This document shows, in pieces, positions 1 to 8,442 of a stretch of DNA of 64,000 nucleotides (its first letter is position 1; every line of letters begins with the position of its first letter). The stretch comes from Gottfriedia solisilvae (GTDB lineage: Bacteria > Bacillota > Bacilli > Bacillales > Bacillaceae_G): NCBI RefSeq assembly GCF_002128405.1, contig NZ_NETJ01000010.1, positions 1-64,000 on the forward strand, given 5' to 3'. The translations under genes were made by a program, and so were the position numbers. The notes below the pieces were generated by a model, which did no database searches, was not told where the DNA came from, and saw only the letters and a list, made by a program, of their open reading frames with translations.

Positions 1-87
1 CTGAGAGATGATCAGGTTGATAGGTCAGAGGTGGAAGCGTGGTGACACGTGGAGCTGACTGATACTAATCGGTCGAGGACTTAACTA
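1..87 (+). rRNA. 23S ribosomal RNA, 3' end only
   Basis: The first ~87 bases match the conserved 3' end of bacterial 23S rRNA (GACTGATACTAATCGGTCGA then GGACTTAAC). The rest lies outside the window. The exact 3' end was placed by comparison with the remembered Bacillus sequence and may be off by a few bases. Confidence 0.95.
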
Positions 88-162
88 ACAAGTTTGATAA
101 TGACATTATCTAGTTTTGAAGGTATAAAATGGAAGAACTTCCAAAAAAATCTTCAAAAAATG

Positions 163-190
163 TTGACTTTGATTGATATTTTGTTATAAT
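163..190 (+). promoter_or_regulatory. Candidate sigma-A promoter inside the 23S-5S spacer
   Basis: TTGACT (163-168), a 16-bp spacer and a perfect TATAAT (185-190) lie in the 23S-5S spacer, about 24 bp before the predicted 5S end. An A-rich tract precedes the -35. It looks like a normal rrn promoter and would allow transcription of 5S and the nine tRNAs independently of 16S-23S. Seen: the motif. Inferred: activity. Confidence 0.6.
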
Positions 191-213
191 AATCAATGTC
201 ACAATTAACTGAA

Positions 214-329
214 TCAAGTGATGATAGCGAAGAGGTCACACCCGTTCCCATACCGAACACGGCAGTTAAGCTCTTCAGCGTCGATGGTAGTTGGGGGTTT
301 CCCCCTGTGAGAGTAGAACGTCGCTTGGT
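214..329 (+). rRNA. rrf: 5S ribosomal RNA
   Basis: Typical Bacillus 5S gene of about 116 nt with the conserved core GCGAAGAGGTCACACCCGTT and the GGGGGTTTCCCCC helix. The terminal helix pairs TCAAGTGATG at the 5' end with CGTCGCTTGG at the 3' end. It follows 23S by about 125 bp and precedes tRNA-Asn by about 10 bp. Confidence 0.93.
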
Positions 330-339
330 TCAATACCAT

Positions 340-414
340 TCCGCAGTAGCTCAGTGGTAGAGCACTCGGCTGTTAACCGAGTGGTCGTAGGTTCGAACCC
401 TACCTGCGGAGCCA
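340..414 (+). tRNA. tRNA-Asn (GTT)
   Basis: 75-nt cloverleaf with acceptor arms TCCGCAG/CTGCGGA, anticodon GTT in loop CTGTTAA, T-loop TTCGAAC and encoded CCA. First tRNA after 5S. A second copy at 63623 differs by one base in the T-loop. Confidence 0.97.
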
Positions 415-422
415 TTTTTTAT

Positions 423-495
423 GCTTCCATAGCTCAGCAGGCAGAGTACTTCCATGGTAAGGAAGAGGTCACCGGTTCGAGCCCGGTTGGAAGCT
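423..495 (+). tRNA. tRNA-Thr (GGT)
   Basis: 73-nt cloverleaf with acceptor arms GCTTCCA/TGGAAGC, anticodon GGT in loop ATGGTAA and T-stem ACCGG/CCGGT. No CCA is encoded (the next bases are TGGA), so the end must be added post-transcriptionally. Confidence 0.95.
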
Positions 496-515
496 TGGAA
501 AACACTTACAAATAT

Positions 516-590
516 GGCCCGTTGGTCAAGCGGTTAAGACACCGCCCTTTCACGGCGGTAACACGGGTTCGAATCCCGTACGGGTCACCA
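516..590 (+). tRNA. tRNA-Glu (TTC)
   Basis: 75-nt cloverleaf starting GGCCCGTTGG, anticodon TTC in CTTTCAC, CCA encoded. The sequence recurs at 63803-63877 in the second array. Confidence 0.96.
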
Positions 591-600
591 TTTATATTAT

Positions 601-676
601 GGAGGATTAGCTCAGCTGGGAGAGCACCTGCCTTACAAGCAGGGGGTCGGCGGTTCGAGCCCGTCATCCTCCACCA
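601..676 (+). tRNA. tRNA-Val (TAC)
   Basis: 76-nt cloverleaf starting GGAGGATTAG, anticodon TAC in CTTACAA, CCA encoded. Repeated at 63890-63965. Confidence 0.96.
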
Positions 677-693
677 TTTAATTTAATAATACC

Positions 694-778
694 GGAGGGG
701 TAGCGAAGTGGCTAAACGCGGCGGACTGTAAATCCGCTCCCTGTGGGTTCGGCGGTTCGAATCCGTCCCCCTCCACCA
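694..778 (+). tRNA. tRNA-Tyr (GTA)
   Basis: 85-nt class II tRNA with a long variable arm, acceptor GGAGGGG/CCCCTCC, anticodon GTA in ACTGTAAAT, CCA encoded. Confidence 0.96.
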
Positions 779-786
779 TTTATTGT

Positions 787-861
787 TGGGCTATAGCCAA
801 GCGGTAAGGCAACGGATTTTGATTCCGTCATGCCCTGGTTCGAATCCAGGTAGCCCAGCCA
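787..861 (+). tRNA. tRNA-Gln (TTG)
   Basis: 75-nt cloverleaf with acceptor TGGGCTA/TAGCCCA, anticodon TTG in TTTTGAT, CCA encoded. Confidence 0.96.
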
Positions 862-908
862 TTTTTTAATTACACAATTTCATTCAAATTGATCGTAATA
901 TTTATTAC

Positions 909-981
909 GAGCCATTAGCTCAGTAGGTAGAGCATCTGACTTTTAATCAGAGGGTCGAAGGTTCGAATCCTTCATGGCTCA
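909..981 (+). tRNA. tRNA-Lys (TTT)
   Basis: 73-nt cloverleaf with acceptor GAGCCAT/ATGGCTC, anticodon TTT in CTTTTAA, discriminator A. No CCA is encoded; a T-run follows. Confidence 0.95.
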
Positions 982-995
982 CTTTTTTTTTATAT

Positions 996-1070
996 GCGGA
1001 AGTAGTTCAGTGGTAGAATACAACCTTGCCAAGGTTGGGGTCGCGGGTTCGAGCCCCGTCTTCCGCTCCA
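996..1070 (+). tRNA. tRNA-Gly (GCC)
   Basis: 75-nt cloverleaf with acceptor GCGGAAG/CTTCCGC, anticodon GCC in TTGCCAA, CCA encoded. Confidence 0.96.
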
Positions 1071-1090
1071 TTTCTGTATAAATATATATC

Positions 1091-1166
1091 GGGGCCTTAG
1101 CTCAGCTGGGAGAGCGCCTGCCTTGCACGCAGGAGGTCAGCGGTTCGATCCCGCTAGGCTCCACCA
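1091..1166 (+). tRNA. tRNA-Ala (TGC)
   Basis: 76-nt cloverleaf starting GGGGCCTTAG, anticodon TGC in CTTGCAC, CCA encoded. Last tRNA of the array. Confidence 0.96.
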
Positions 1167-1181
1167 ATATACATAAAGTGT

Positions 1182-1209
1182 AACCTTAGTCTTTTGACTA
1201 AGGTTTTTT
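1182..1209 (+). terminator. Terminator of the rRNA-tRNA operon
   Basis: Perfect 10-bp stem AACCTTAGTC/GACTAAGGTT with a TTTT loop, followed by a T-run. It closes the tRNA array. Confidence 0.9.
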
Positions 1210-1358
1210 GTTGTCTAAAAACATAAAATATAGAGATGATAAATGCATATGTATACAAAAAAATGTTGAGTTGACCCATTCGTTTCAAAAGATTTAAACT
1301 ATTAATATAATTAATAACTTTAAGAATCTAATTAAGGGTTCTTTATTTTAAAAAAAAA

Positions 1359-1372
1359 GTAAGCGTTTTCTT
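1359..1372 (+). promoter_or_regulatory. cre-like site upstream of arginase
   Basis: GTAAGCGTTTTCTT, embedded in a GTAAG/CTTAC dyad, resembles the CcpA cre consensus (TGNAANCGNTNNCA-like). It lies 27 bp before the arginase start, where CcpA could repress amino-acid catabolism. The match is imperfect and the role is inferred. Confidence 0.4.
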
Positions 1373-1398
1373 ACGTAATTGACATAGGGGGAAATAAC

Positions 1399-2298
1399 AT
1401 GAAAAAAGAAATTTCGATCATTGGAGTACCATTAGATTTAGGGCAAACAAGACGTGGAGTAGATATGGGACCAAGTGCAATTAGATATGCACAGCTTCAT
1501 GAACGCATTGAAAATCTTTCATATAGTGTTGAAGATTTAGGGGATATTTTAGTAGATCGTACATTAGTAAAAGAAGATCACACTGAACATAATTTAAAAA
1601 ACTTAAAATCAGTAAAAGATACTTGTGAGAAGCTTGCAGTTGAAGTTGATGAAGTCATTAAAAGTAACAGAATGCCTCTAGTGCTTGGTGGAGACCACAG
1701 TATAGCTATTGGTACATTAGCAGGTGTTTCAAAGCACTATAATAATCTAGGTTTAATTTGGTTTGATGCTCATGGAGATTTAAATACAGCAGAAACTTCA
1801 CCATCTGGAAATATCCATGGTATGTCACTAGCTGTGTCATTAGGTCATGGACATGATTTATTAACGAAGATTGGTGGTTACTTCCCTAAAGTAAAACCAG
1901 AGAATGTAATCATAATAGGAGCTCGTGATCTTGACGAAGGTGAAAGAGCAATAATTAAAGAATTAGGCATTAAAGTTTATACAATGCATGAAGTTGATAA
2001 ATTAGGTATGACAAAAGTGATGGAAGAAACAATTGATCACTTAAAAGACTGTGACGGTGTACATTTATCATTAGACCTTGATGGTTTAGATCCGATCCAT
2101 GTACCTGGTGTTGGTACGCCTGTTTCTGGTGGTATCACTTACAGAGAAGGTCATTTAGCAATGGAAATGTTATCTGAAGCAGATATCATTACATCAATTG
2201 AATTTGTAGAAGTTAATCCAATCTTAGATGAAAAAAATAAAACAGCAATCGTGGCTGTGGCTTTAATTGGATCATTACTTGGAGAAAAATTATTATAA
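1399..2298 (+). CDS. rocF: Arginase
   Basis: Hydrolyses L-arginine to ornithine and urea in the cytoplasm, the first step of the arginase catabolic route. The 299-residue length is normal. The dinuclear Mn-binding motifs of the ureohydrolase family are visible: GGDHS with H100, DAHGD with D123, H125 and D127, and SLDLDGLDP with D226 and D228. The ATG start has SD AGGGGGA at 1386-1392. It is transcribed alone between two terminators, just after the tRNA array, the same place as in B. cereus-type chromosomes. A cre-like site lies upstream. Agmatinase is a family alternative, but size, motifs and neighbourhood favour arginase. Confidence 0.95.
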   Translation: MKKEISIIGVPLDLGQTRRGVDMGPSAIRYAQLHERIENLSYSVEDLGDILVDRTLVKEDHTEHNLKNLKSVKDTCEKLAVEVDEVIKSNRMPLVLGGDHSIAIGTLAGVSKHYNNLGLIWFDAHGDLNTAETSPSGNIHGMSLAVSLGHGHDLLTKIGGYFPKVKPENVIIIGARDLDEGERAIIKELGIKVYTMHEVDKLGMTKVMEETIDHLKDCDGVHLSLDLDGLDPIHVPGVGTPVSGGITYREGHLAMEMLSEADIITSIEFVEVNPILDEKNKTAIVAVALIGSLLGEKLL

Positions 2299-2325
2299 AA
2301 CAAAGAATTATATGTTATAACTGTA

Positions 2326-2354
2326 AAAGCTAGTATGATGTGCTAGCTTTTTTT
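2326..2354 (+). terminator. Terminator after rocF
   Basis: Stem AAAGCTAG/CTAGCTTT with a 9-nt loop, followed by a T-run. Confidence 0.88.
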
Positions 2355-2418
2355 CATTTATATTTCATAGAAATATCATATATTCAAATAATTGTTAAGA
2401 TAGTTAATAATTCTCAAA

Positions 2419-2447
2419 TTTTGTGTATAACGAAAATATGGTATAAT
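2419..2447 (+). promoter_or_regulatory. Probable promoter of cdaA-cdaR-glmM
   Basis: Perfect -10 TATAAT (2442-2447) with a weak -35 TTTTGT (2419-2424) at 17 bp, 45 bp before the cdaA start. No other promoter-like sequence is visible in the short gap after the rocF terminator. Confidence 0.5.
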
Positions 2448-2491
2448 ACTGAAGATACGGGTTTTAATATTAATAATTAGGAGGGTAAAAG

Positions 2492-3310
2492 GTGCCTTCT
2501 TTACATATAAATTTCTTACAATACTTACAAAATGGATTAGATATATTATTAGTTTGGTTTGTTATTTATCGACTAATTATCATTATACAAGGAACAAAGG
2601 CTGTTCAATTATTAAAAGGTGTTACAATCATAATCGTTGTAAAAGTATTAAGTAGCTTATTTGGCTTACATACATTGCAATTTTTAATGGATCAAGCACT
2701 AACATGGGGATTCTTAGCTGTGATCATTATTTTCCAACCAGAGCTGAGAAGAGCATTAGAACAACTTGGTAGAGGTCGCTTTTTCTCAAGAACATCTCCT
2801 GGTGGTGCGAATGATAGAACCGACATAGTGGAAAGCATTGCAAAAGCTACAGAATACATGGCAAAACGAAGAATAGGTGCTCTTATATCGTTTGAAAGAC
2901 AAACGGGTATGGGGGATTATATTGAATCGGGTATCCCACTGAATGCTAATCTATCATCGGAACTACTCATAAATATTTTTATTCCAAATACACCATTACA
3001 TGATGGCGCAGTTATTATTCAAGGTGAAAAAATTACTGCAGCAGCATGTTACCTACCCCTTTCAGAAAGTGCATTCATTTCTAAAGAGCTAGGTACAAGA
3101 CATAGAGCAGCAGTTGGTATTAGTGAAGTAACAGACAGTATTACCATTGTCGTTTCCGAAGAGACAGGGGCTGTTTCGGTTGCTAGAAATGGGAACTTAT
3201 ATAGAGAATTATCAAAAGATGAACTAGTTAATTTATTGAATACGGAACTAAAATCACCAGAAGAGTCCACTACATCAAAATGGAATTGGAAGGTAAAACG
3301 TAATGGATAA
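2492..3310 (+). CDS. cdaA: Diadenylate cyclase CdaA (membrane c-di-AMP synthase)
   Basis: Condenses two ATP to cyclic di-AMP, the second messenger controlling potassium and osmotic balance and cell-wall homeostasis. Three predicted membrane helices occupy about residues 10-85. A cytoplasmic DAC domain follows, with the catalytic D171-G172-A173 and R203-H204-R205 motifs at the same numbers I recall for B. subtilis CdaA. The length of 272 is the family norm. The GTG start is set by SD AGGAGGG (2479-2485). The stop overlaps the cdaR start by 8 bp, so the two are translationally coupled. First gene of the conserved cdaA-cdaR-glmM operon. Confidence 0.97.
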   Translation: MPSLHINFLQYLQNGLDILLVWFVIYRLIIIIQGTKAVQLLKGVTIIIVVKVLSSLFGLHTLQFLMDQALTWGFLAVIIIFQPELRRALEQLGRGRFFSRTSPGGANDRTDIVESIAKATEYMAKRRIGALISFERQTGMGDYIESGIPLNANLSSELLINIFIPNTPLHDGAVIIQGEKITAAACYLPLSESAFISKELGTRHRAAVGISEVTDSITIVVSEETGAVSVARNGNLYRELSKDELVNLLNTELKSPEESTTSKWNWKVKRNG

Positions 3311-4586
3311 TTTTATGGATAACCGTTGGATTTTAAGAGGAATCGCATTATTAGTTACTTTATTACTTTTTATGTCTGTTAATTTAGTTCCACAATCGAG
3401 TAGTTCCAATATTATTGATCTACCAATGATGAATAAAAAAGAGCTACTTAGAGATATTCCTGTAACACCGATCTATGATCAGGAAAATCTAATCGTAAAT
3501 GGAATTCCAAAAACTGTTTCAGTACAGTTAGATGGTCCAAATAGTATTGTTAAAACAGCTGAAATGAAAAGAGATTTTGAAGTCTACATTGATCTCACTT
3601 CTTATGCATTAGGAACATATGAAGTACCTTTAAAAGTGCGCAATTTATCAGAAAAGATTAAAGCAACCATTAAACCAAGGACTGTTACAGTTACGATCAA
3701 AGAAAAAGTAGAAAAAGTAGTCTCAATAAAAGCTGTTTATTTAAACGAAAACAAAATTAAGCATGGCTATAAAGCAGAGGACGCCATTATTAAACCAAAT
3801 GAAATAAAGATAGTGGGATCTGCTGAGGAAGTAGCCCAAGTTTCATACGCAAGAGTAGATATAGACGTATCAGACGCAAATCAAACGTTTAGTCAGGTAC
3901 TTCCTGTGAAACTATATAATAAAAAGGGTACACAATTAACAATCAGTAGTGTCCCAAAGAATGTTGAAGTAACTGTCCCAATTGTTTCACAAAGTGCTTA
4001 TTTTCCAATTGAGATTATCGAAAATGGTACTTTACAGGATGGTTTAAAATTAAAAAGTATGATAACTAATACTGATGAAGTTAAGGTTTATGCATCTGAA
4101 GATTGGTTAAATAATTTTAGTGGACCGATTCAGGTGCCTGTTGATTTATCATCATTTGATAAAAGTGGTACATACGAAATTACCGTTCCGACACCAGATG
4201 GTGCTTTTAAAGTTGATCCAAGTACAGTAGAGGTTGTAGTTGAATTAGCAGAAGAAACAGAACAAAAATTTAGTGATATACCAATTCAATTTACTGGAGA
4301 AAATGACAATTTTACATATAAAATTTTGAAACCATCTTCAGGTAAGGTAACAGTCTCTGCAAGGGGATTTGAAGAAGATTTGAATGCAATAGATCCGAAA
4401 GATATTATTATCACTGCAAAAGTAAGTGGTTTAGAAGCGGGTACACATGAAGTAACACTATCGATTAGTGCGCCAAAAGGTGTTATTTATCGATTAAATT
4501 ACGATACTGTGACCGTTGAAATGACGGATAAGAATACGGCCGAATCTGATAAGGATACAGAAATAGTAGGACAATCATCGAATTAG
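3303..4586 (+). CDS. cdaR: CdaA regulatory protein CdaR (YbbR-domain protein)
   Basis: Partner of CdaA, anchored by one N-terminal membrane helix (about residues 10-28) with the rest outside. The body is a series of about four YbbR-type beta domains, each with a conserved VTV-I/V end (for example near residues 130 and 230). The C-terminus is short and polar. 427 aa is slightly shorter than the B. subtilis protein as I recall it. It modulates CdaA activity and sits between cdaA (8-bp overlap) and glmM (13-bp gap), the invariant Firmicutes arrangement. Domain limits are by eye. Confidence 0.93.
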   Translation: MDNFMDNRWILRGIALLVTLLLFMSVNLVPQSSSSNIIDLPMMNKKELLRDIPVTPIYDQENLIVNGIPKTVSVQLDGPNSIVKTAEMKRDFEVYIDLTSYALGTYEVPLKVRNLSEKIKATIKPRTVTVTIKEKVEKVVSIKAVYLNENKIKHGYKAEDAIIKPNEIKIVGSAEEVAQVSYARVDIDVSDANQTFSQVLPVKLYNKKGTQLTISSVPKNVEVTVPIVSQSAYFPIEIIENGTLQDGLKLKSMITNTDEVKVYASEDWLNNFSGPIQVPVDLSSFDKSGTYEITVPTPDGAFKVDPSTVEVVVELAEETEQKFSDIPIQFTGENDNFTYKILKPSSGKVTVSARGFEEDLNAIDPKDIIITAKVSGLEAGTHEVTLSISAPKGVIYRLNYDTVTVEMTDKNTAESDKDTEIVGQSSN

Positions 4587-4599
4587 AAGGAGAATCATA

Positions 4600-5943
4600 A
4601 TGGGTAAATATTTTGGAACTGATGGTGTAAGAGGGGTAGCAAATAAGGAGCTAACTCCAGAATTAGCATATAAAATTGGACGTTGCGGTGGATATGTATT
4701 AACAAAAAATAATGTGAAACCAAAAATTTTAGTAGGTCGTGATACACGTGTATCAGGACATATGTTAGAAGGAGCATTGGTTGCAGGTTTGCTATCAATC
4801 GGTGCAGAAGTAATGCGTTTAGGTGTTATTTCGACTCCTGGTGTTGCATATTTAACAAAAGCATTAGGTGCACAAGCTGGAGTTATGATTTCAGCTTCCC
4901 ACAATCCAGTAGAGGATAATGGAATTAAGTTTTTCGGTCCTGATGGATTTAAATTATTAGATGAGCAAGAAGATGAAATTGAAGAACTGATGGATGCTGA
5001 AGTAGATCAGTTACCGAGACCAACAGGCAGTGACCTTAGCCAAGTTAGCGATTACTTTGAAGGTGGTCAAAAGTACTTACAATTCCTTAAAAATTCAATT
5101 GATGAGGATTTCTCTGGTTTATTAGTTGCTCTTGATTGTGCTCACGGAGCTACGTCTTCATTAGCACCTTATATCTTTGCGGACTTAGAAGCAGATATCG
5201 TAACAATGGGAACAAATCCAAATGGATTTAATATAAATGATGGTGTAGGTTCGACTCATCCAGAAGCGCTTGCAGCATTAGTAAAAGAAAAAGGTGCCGA
5301 TGTAGGTTTATCATTCGATGGCGATGGAGATCGTTTAATTGCAATTGATGAGAATGGTGATATCGTTGATGGTGACCAAATCATGTATATTTGTGCTAAG
5401 CATTTAAATGAAAAAGGACGCTTAAAGCAAAATACTGTTGTATCGACAGTAATGAGTAACTTAGGTTTTTATAAAGCTGTAGAAACGAATGGAATGAAAA
5501 GTGCTGTAACTGGTGTAGGTGACCGTTATGTGATGGAAGAAATGAGAAAGAATGGATTTAACCTAGGTGGAGAACAATCAGGTCATATCATTTTCTTAGA
5601 CTATATTACGACTGGTGATGGCATGTTAAGTGCTATTCAGCTTGTAAACATCATGAAGGAAACTGGAAAAACATTATCACAATTAGCTGGAGAAATGAAA
5701 AAATATCCACAATTATTGATCAATGTGCGTGTTACAGATAAAAACGAAGCTTTAAACAATGAACGAATTAAAGCAACAATTGAAGAAGTTGAAGCTGAAA
5801 TGAATGGTAATGGTCGTATTTTAGTGCGTCCTTCAGGTACAGAGCCATTAATTCGTGTAATGGCAGAAGCTCCTTCAGCAGAAGAATGTAAGTTATTTGT
5901 TGAAAGAATTGTAGCTGTTGTACAAGAAGAAGTAGGCGAATAA
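4600..5943 (+). CDS. glmM: Phosphoglucosamine mutase
   Basis: Converts glucosamine-6-phosphate to glucosamine-1-phosphate, the second step to UDP-GlcNAc for peptidoglycan and teichoic acid. The phosphoserine motif ISASHNP has S100, the metal loop DGDGDR starts at D240, the sugar-binding GGEQSGH follows, and the phosphate-binding RPSGTEP is near the C-terminus. The length of 447 is normal. The ATG has SD AAGGAGA. GlmM binds and restrains CdaA in B. subtilis and Lactococcus, which fits the shared operon. Confidence 0.98.
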   Translation: MGKYFGTDGVRGVANKELTPELAYKIGRCGGYVLTKNNVKPKILVGRDTRVSGHMLEGALVAGLLSIGAEVMRLGVISTPGVAYLTKALGAQAGVMISASHNPVEDNGIKFFGPDGFKLLDEQEDEIEELMDAEVDQLPRPTGSDLSQVSDYFEGGQKYLQFLKNSIDEDFSGLLVALDCAHGATSSLAPYIFADLEADIVTMGTNPNGFNINDGVGSTHPEALAALVKEKGADVGLSFDGDGDRLIAIDENGDIVDGDQIMYICAKHLNEKGRLKQNTVVSTVMSNLGFYKAVETNGMKSAVTGVGDRYVMEEMRKNGFNLGGEQSGHIIFLDYITTGDGMLSAIQLVNIMKETGKTLSQLAGEMKKYPQLLINVRVTDKNEALNNERIKATIEEVEAEMNGNGRILVRPSGTEPLIRVMAEAPSAEECKLFVERIVAVVQEEVGE

Positions 5944-5956
5944 TAAATTAAATTTT

Positions 5957-6000
5957 ATATGCATAGATGAGCACTAATGTGTCCGTCTATGCATATTTTT
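5957..6000 (+). terminator. Terminator after glmM
   Basis: 11-bp stem ATATGCATAGA/TCTATGCATAT with an 18-nt loop, then TTTTT. It separates the cdaA operon from the independently promoted glmS unit. Confidence 0.85.
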
Positions 6001-6045
6001 GTTATATAAGCGACTATACTTTCAAAACTTCCAAAAAGATTTTTG

Positions 6046-6075
6046 TTGACCATGACTTTTGAATTATAGTATAGT
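6046..6075 (+). promoter_or_regulatory. Probable glmS promoter
   Basis: TTGACC (6046-6051), 18-bp spacer, TATAGT (6070-6075), about 60 bp before the ribozyme cleavage site and downstream of the glmM terminator. Confidence 0.55.
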
Positions 6076-6124
6076 TGTTTTATTGTTTTCCTAACATGAG
6101 AGGAGGATATGAATTAATAAAGGT

Positions 6125-6290
6125 TTAAACAAAGCGCCAGAACTATACAGGACGAAAATGTGTAGTTGACGAGGTGGAGTTTTATCGAAGTTTCGGCGGA
6201 TGACTCCCGGTTGATGTATCACAACCGCAATTATTTATGTAAAACATTCGGGTGACCGAGTGGACAAAAGTAAATAATCTGATACACCGT
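6125..6290 (+). ncRNA. glmS ribozyme-riboswitch (glucosamine-6-phosphate-activated)
   Basis: Conserved segments of the glmS catalytic RNA appear in order: AAAGCGCCAGAACT with the cleavage site between A6133 and G6134, GTTGACGAGGTGGAGTTTATCG-like core (6164-6185), TTTCGGCGGATGACTCCCGG (6193-6212), and the downstream P3-P4 region with GGTGACCGAG (6251-6260). GlcN6P acts as a cofactor for self-cleavage and the cut mRNA is degraded, giving feedback on GlmS. Boundaries are approximate. About 195 nt separate the core from the GlmS start, much more than the short gap in B. subtilis. Confidence 0.95.
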
Positions 6291-6338
6291 TTAAAAATAA
6301 TAAAAAATGAACTCGCTAATTGCGATAATACGAAAGGT

Positions 6339-6345
6339 AGGTGGA
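6339..6345 (+). promoter_or_regulatory. Displaced Shine-Dalgarno for glmS
   Basis: AGGTGGA is the best SD-like sequence in the 150 nt before the glmS ATG, but it is 140 nt away in the linear sequence. The usual window (6471-6481) contains none. The inverted arms at 6346-6363 and 6461-6479 would place it 6 nt from the AUG when paired. The only other SD-like string, GAGGA at 6461-6465, lies inside the 3' arm and 20 nt from the AUG. Confidence 0.5.
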
Positions 6346-6481
6346 TATTGCTTGTAAGTCCTCTACCGCTATTAAACATGACGAGGGAATCGAAAAATTA
6401 AATAATAAACGGTTAGGGAAACAGCATTCCATTCCTAGACAACTTTTTGTACGTCTTGTTGAGGACTTACTAAGCAATAGA
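6346..6481 (+). mobile_element. Putative miniature inverted-repeat insertion between the glmS SD and start codon
   Basis: The 5' arm (6346-6363) and 3' arm (6461-6479) form 18 base pairs with one bulged T6471, enclosing a 97-nt loop. GATATT occurs at 6344-6349 and again at 6480-6485. Removing one repeat and the DNA between would rebuild AGGTGGATATTATG, an SD correctly spaced to the glmS ATG. Alternatively TA (6346-6347 and 6478-6479) is the duplicated target, as for IS630/mariner-type elements. No coding capacity is seen. It may instead be a native leader structure. Confidence 0.5.
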
Positions 6482-6485
6482 TATT

Positions 6486-8288
6486 ATGTGTGGAATCGTT
6501 GGATATATTGGAAATGATAATGCTAAGGAAATTTTGTTAAAAGGTTTAGAGAAATTAGAGTATCGTGGATACGATTCTGCTGGGATTTCTCTTTTAACAG
6601 ATAATGGTGTAGAAGTTTTTAAAGAAAAAGGTAGAATTGCAATTTTACGTGAAGCTATTCCAGCAAAGGCAGACGGGCATGTTGGAATCGGACATACTAG
6701 ATGGGCTACACACGGAGCTCCAAGTAAACGTAATGCGCATCCTCACCAAAGTTCTACTGAACGTTTTACACTTGTTCATAATGGTGTTATTGAAAACGAT
6801 GTACAGTTAAAAAACGATTATTTAAATGACTTTAACTTTACTAGCGATACTGATACAGAGGTTATCGTACAGTTAGTAGAGCTTCATATTAAAAAAGGTT
6901 TAACAGTTTTAGAAGCATTTACGGCAACACTAAAACTTTTAAAAGGTTCTTATGCAATTGCACTATTAGATAAACAAAATGAAGATGTAATTTATGTTGC
7001 AAAAAATAAAAGCCCACTTCTTGTAGGTGTTGGTGAAGAATTTAATGTTATTGCTTCAGATGCAATGGCAATGTTACAAATTACTGATCAATTTATCGAG
7101 TTACATGATAAAGAGGTAATTTTAGTATCAAAAGATGAAGTTCAATTAATGGACTTAAACGGAAATAAAATTGAGCGTGCTCCATATACAGCTGAAATTG
7201 ATGCTAGTGACATTGAAAAAGGAACATATCCTCATTTCATGTTAAAAGAAACTGATGAGCAACCATTAGTAATCCGTAACATCATTCAAAAGTATCAAAA
7301 CGAAAATGGCGAGCTTGAAATTGATAGCGAAATTAAAGCAGCTTTAGCAGAAGCTGATAGATTATATATCGTAGCTTGTGGAACTAGTTACCATGCTGGT
7401 TTAGTAGGTAAACAATTCATTGAAAAAATGGCTGGTGTTCCTGTAGAAGTTCACGTTGCTAGTGAGTTCTCTTACAACATGCCATTACTATCAGAAAAAC
7501 CATTATTTATCTACATTTCACAAAGTGGTGAAACAGCAGATAGCAGAGCGGTATTAGTACAAACAAACAAATTAGGCTATAAAGCAATTACGATTACAAA
7601 TGTTCCAGGATCTACATTATCTCGTGAAGCTAACTATACTCTTCCATTACATGCAGGTCCAGAAATCGCTGTAGCATCAACAAAAGCTTACACAGCACAA
7701 TTAGCAGTGTTAGCAATCGTAGCAAATGACTTAGCAAAAGCTAAAGGTAAAGTTGTTAACTTTAACCTAGTAAAAGAATTAGGTATCGTAGCAAATGCGA
7801 TGGAATCTATTTGTGGTCAAAAAGAAGAAATGGAGAAAATTGCTTCGGAATTCTTAGCAACTACTCGTAATGCATTCTTCATCGGCCGTAACGTTGACTA
7901 CTTCGTATGTTTAGAAGGTGCTCTAAAATTAAAAGAAATTTCTTACATCCAAGCAGAAGGATTTGCTGGTGGAGAACTAAAACACGGAACAATTGCTTTA
8001 ATTGAAGAAGGTACGCCAGTAGTAGCATTAGCGACTCAAGAGTCAGTAAACCTAAACATCCGTGGAAACGTAAAAGAGGTTGTAGCTCGTGGAGCAAACC
8101 CATGTATCATCTCAATGGAAGGTTTAGAAATGGAAGGTGATCGCTTCGTACTACCAAAAGTACAAGAAGAATTATCACCAATCTTATCTGTACTACCATT
8201 ACAATTAATTTCTTACTATGCAGCATTACACCGTGGTTGTGACGTTGATAAACCACGTAACTTAGCGAAATCTGTAACAGTTGAATAA
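6486..8288 (+). CDS. glmS: Glutamine-fructose-6-phosphate aminotransferase (isomerizing)
   Basis: Makes glucosamine-6-phosphate from fructose-6-phosphate and glutamine, the committed step to UDP-GlcNAc. The N-terminal Ntn glutaminase starts MCGIVGYIG, with C2 as nucleophile after Met removal; this fixes the start. HTRWATHG and the GSYAI region follow. Two SIS sugar-isomerase domains occupy about residues 280-600 ([29 protein letters not shown]) and the C-terminus is the usual [11 protein letters not shown]. The length of 600 is normal. Controlled by the upstream ribozyme, and probably by the unusual leader that separates its SD from its AUG. Confidence 0.98.
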   Translation: MCGIVGYIGNDNAKEILLKGLEKLEYRGYDSAGISLLTDNGVEVFKEKGRIAILREAIPAKADGHVGIGHTRWATHGAPSKRNAHPHQSSTERFTLVHNGVIENDVQLKNDYLNDFNFTSDTDTEVIVQLVELHIKKGLTVLEAFTATLKLLKGSYAIALLDKQNEDVIYVAKNKSPLLVGVGEEFNVIASDAMAMLQITDQFIELHDKEVILVSKDEVQLMDLNGNKIERAPYTAEIDASDIEKGTYPHFMLKETDEQPLVIRNIIQKYQNENGELEIDSEIKAALAEADRLYIVACGTSYHAGLVGKQFIEKMAGVPVEVHVASEFSYNMPLLSEKPLFIYISQSGETADSRAVLVQTNKLGYKAITITNVPGSTLSREANYTLPLHAGPEIAVASTKAYTAQLAVLAIVANDLAKAKGKVVNFNLVKELGIVANAMESICGQKEEMEKIASEFLATTRNAFFIGRNVDYFVCLEGALKLKEISYIQAEGFAGGELKHGTIALIEEGTPVVALATQESVNLNIRGNVKEVVARGANPCIISMEGLEMEGDRFVLPKVQEELSPILSVLPLQLISYYAALHRGCDVDKPRNLAKSVTVE

Positions 8289-8337
8289 TATATTTTGATA
8301 AATGTTCAATAAAAAACCAATATGGGAGTTGGATTCA

Positions 8338-8436
8338 ATGATGAATTTCGATAATGAAAATATTCCCACTAAAGAAGATTTTCATGTAAGTGAAATTGAT
8401 GAGCGTGTAGTAATTAGAAAACCAATTAAAGCTTAA
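8338..8436 (+). CDS. Hypothetical 32-aa acidic peptide
   Basis: Small ORF starting with two ATG codons, 50 bp after glmS, with SD-like GGGAG (8324-8328) 9 nt before the start. The product is polar and acidic at first, then basic (ends RKPIKA), with no membrane helix or Cys. It ends 7 bp before a terminator-like hairpin, which supports a real transcription unit or the tail of the glmS transcript. Not recognised. Confidence 0.4.
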   Translation: MMNFDNENIPTKEDFHVSEIDERVVIRKPIKA

Positions 8437-8442
8437 TTATAT

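Noticed and set aside
291-686. 131-codon open frame across the 5S end and first tRNAs
   Set aside because: It runs through 5S and four clear tRNAs; no SD; an accident of RNA-gene composition.
6461-6469. GAGGACTTA shared between the glmS leader arm and the 23S 3' end (75-83)
   Set aside because: Nine-base match, probably coincidence; the flanks differ.
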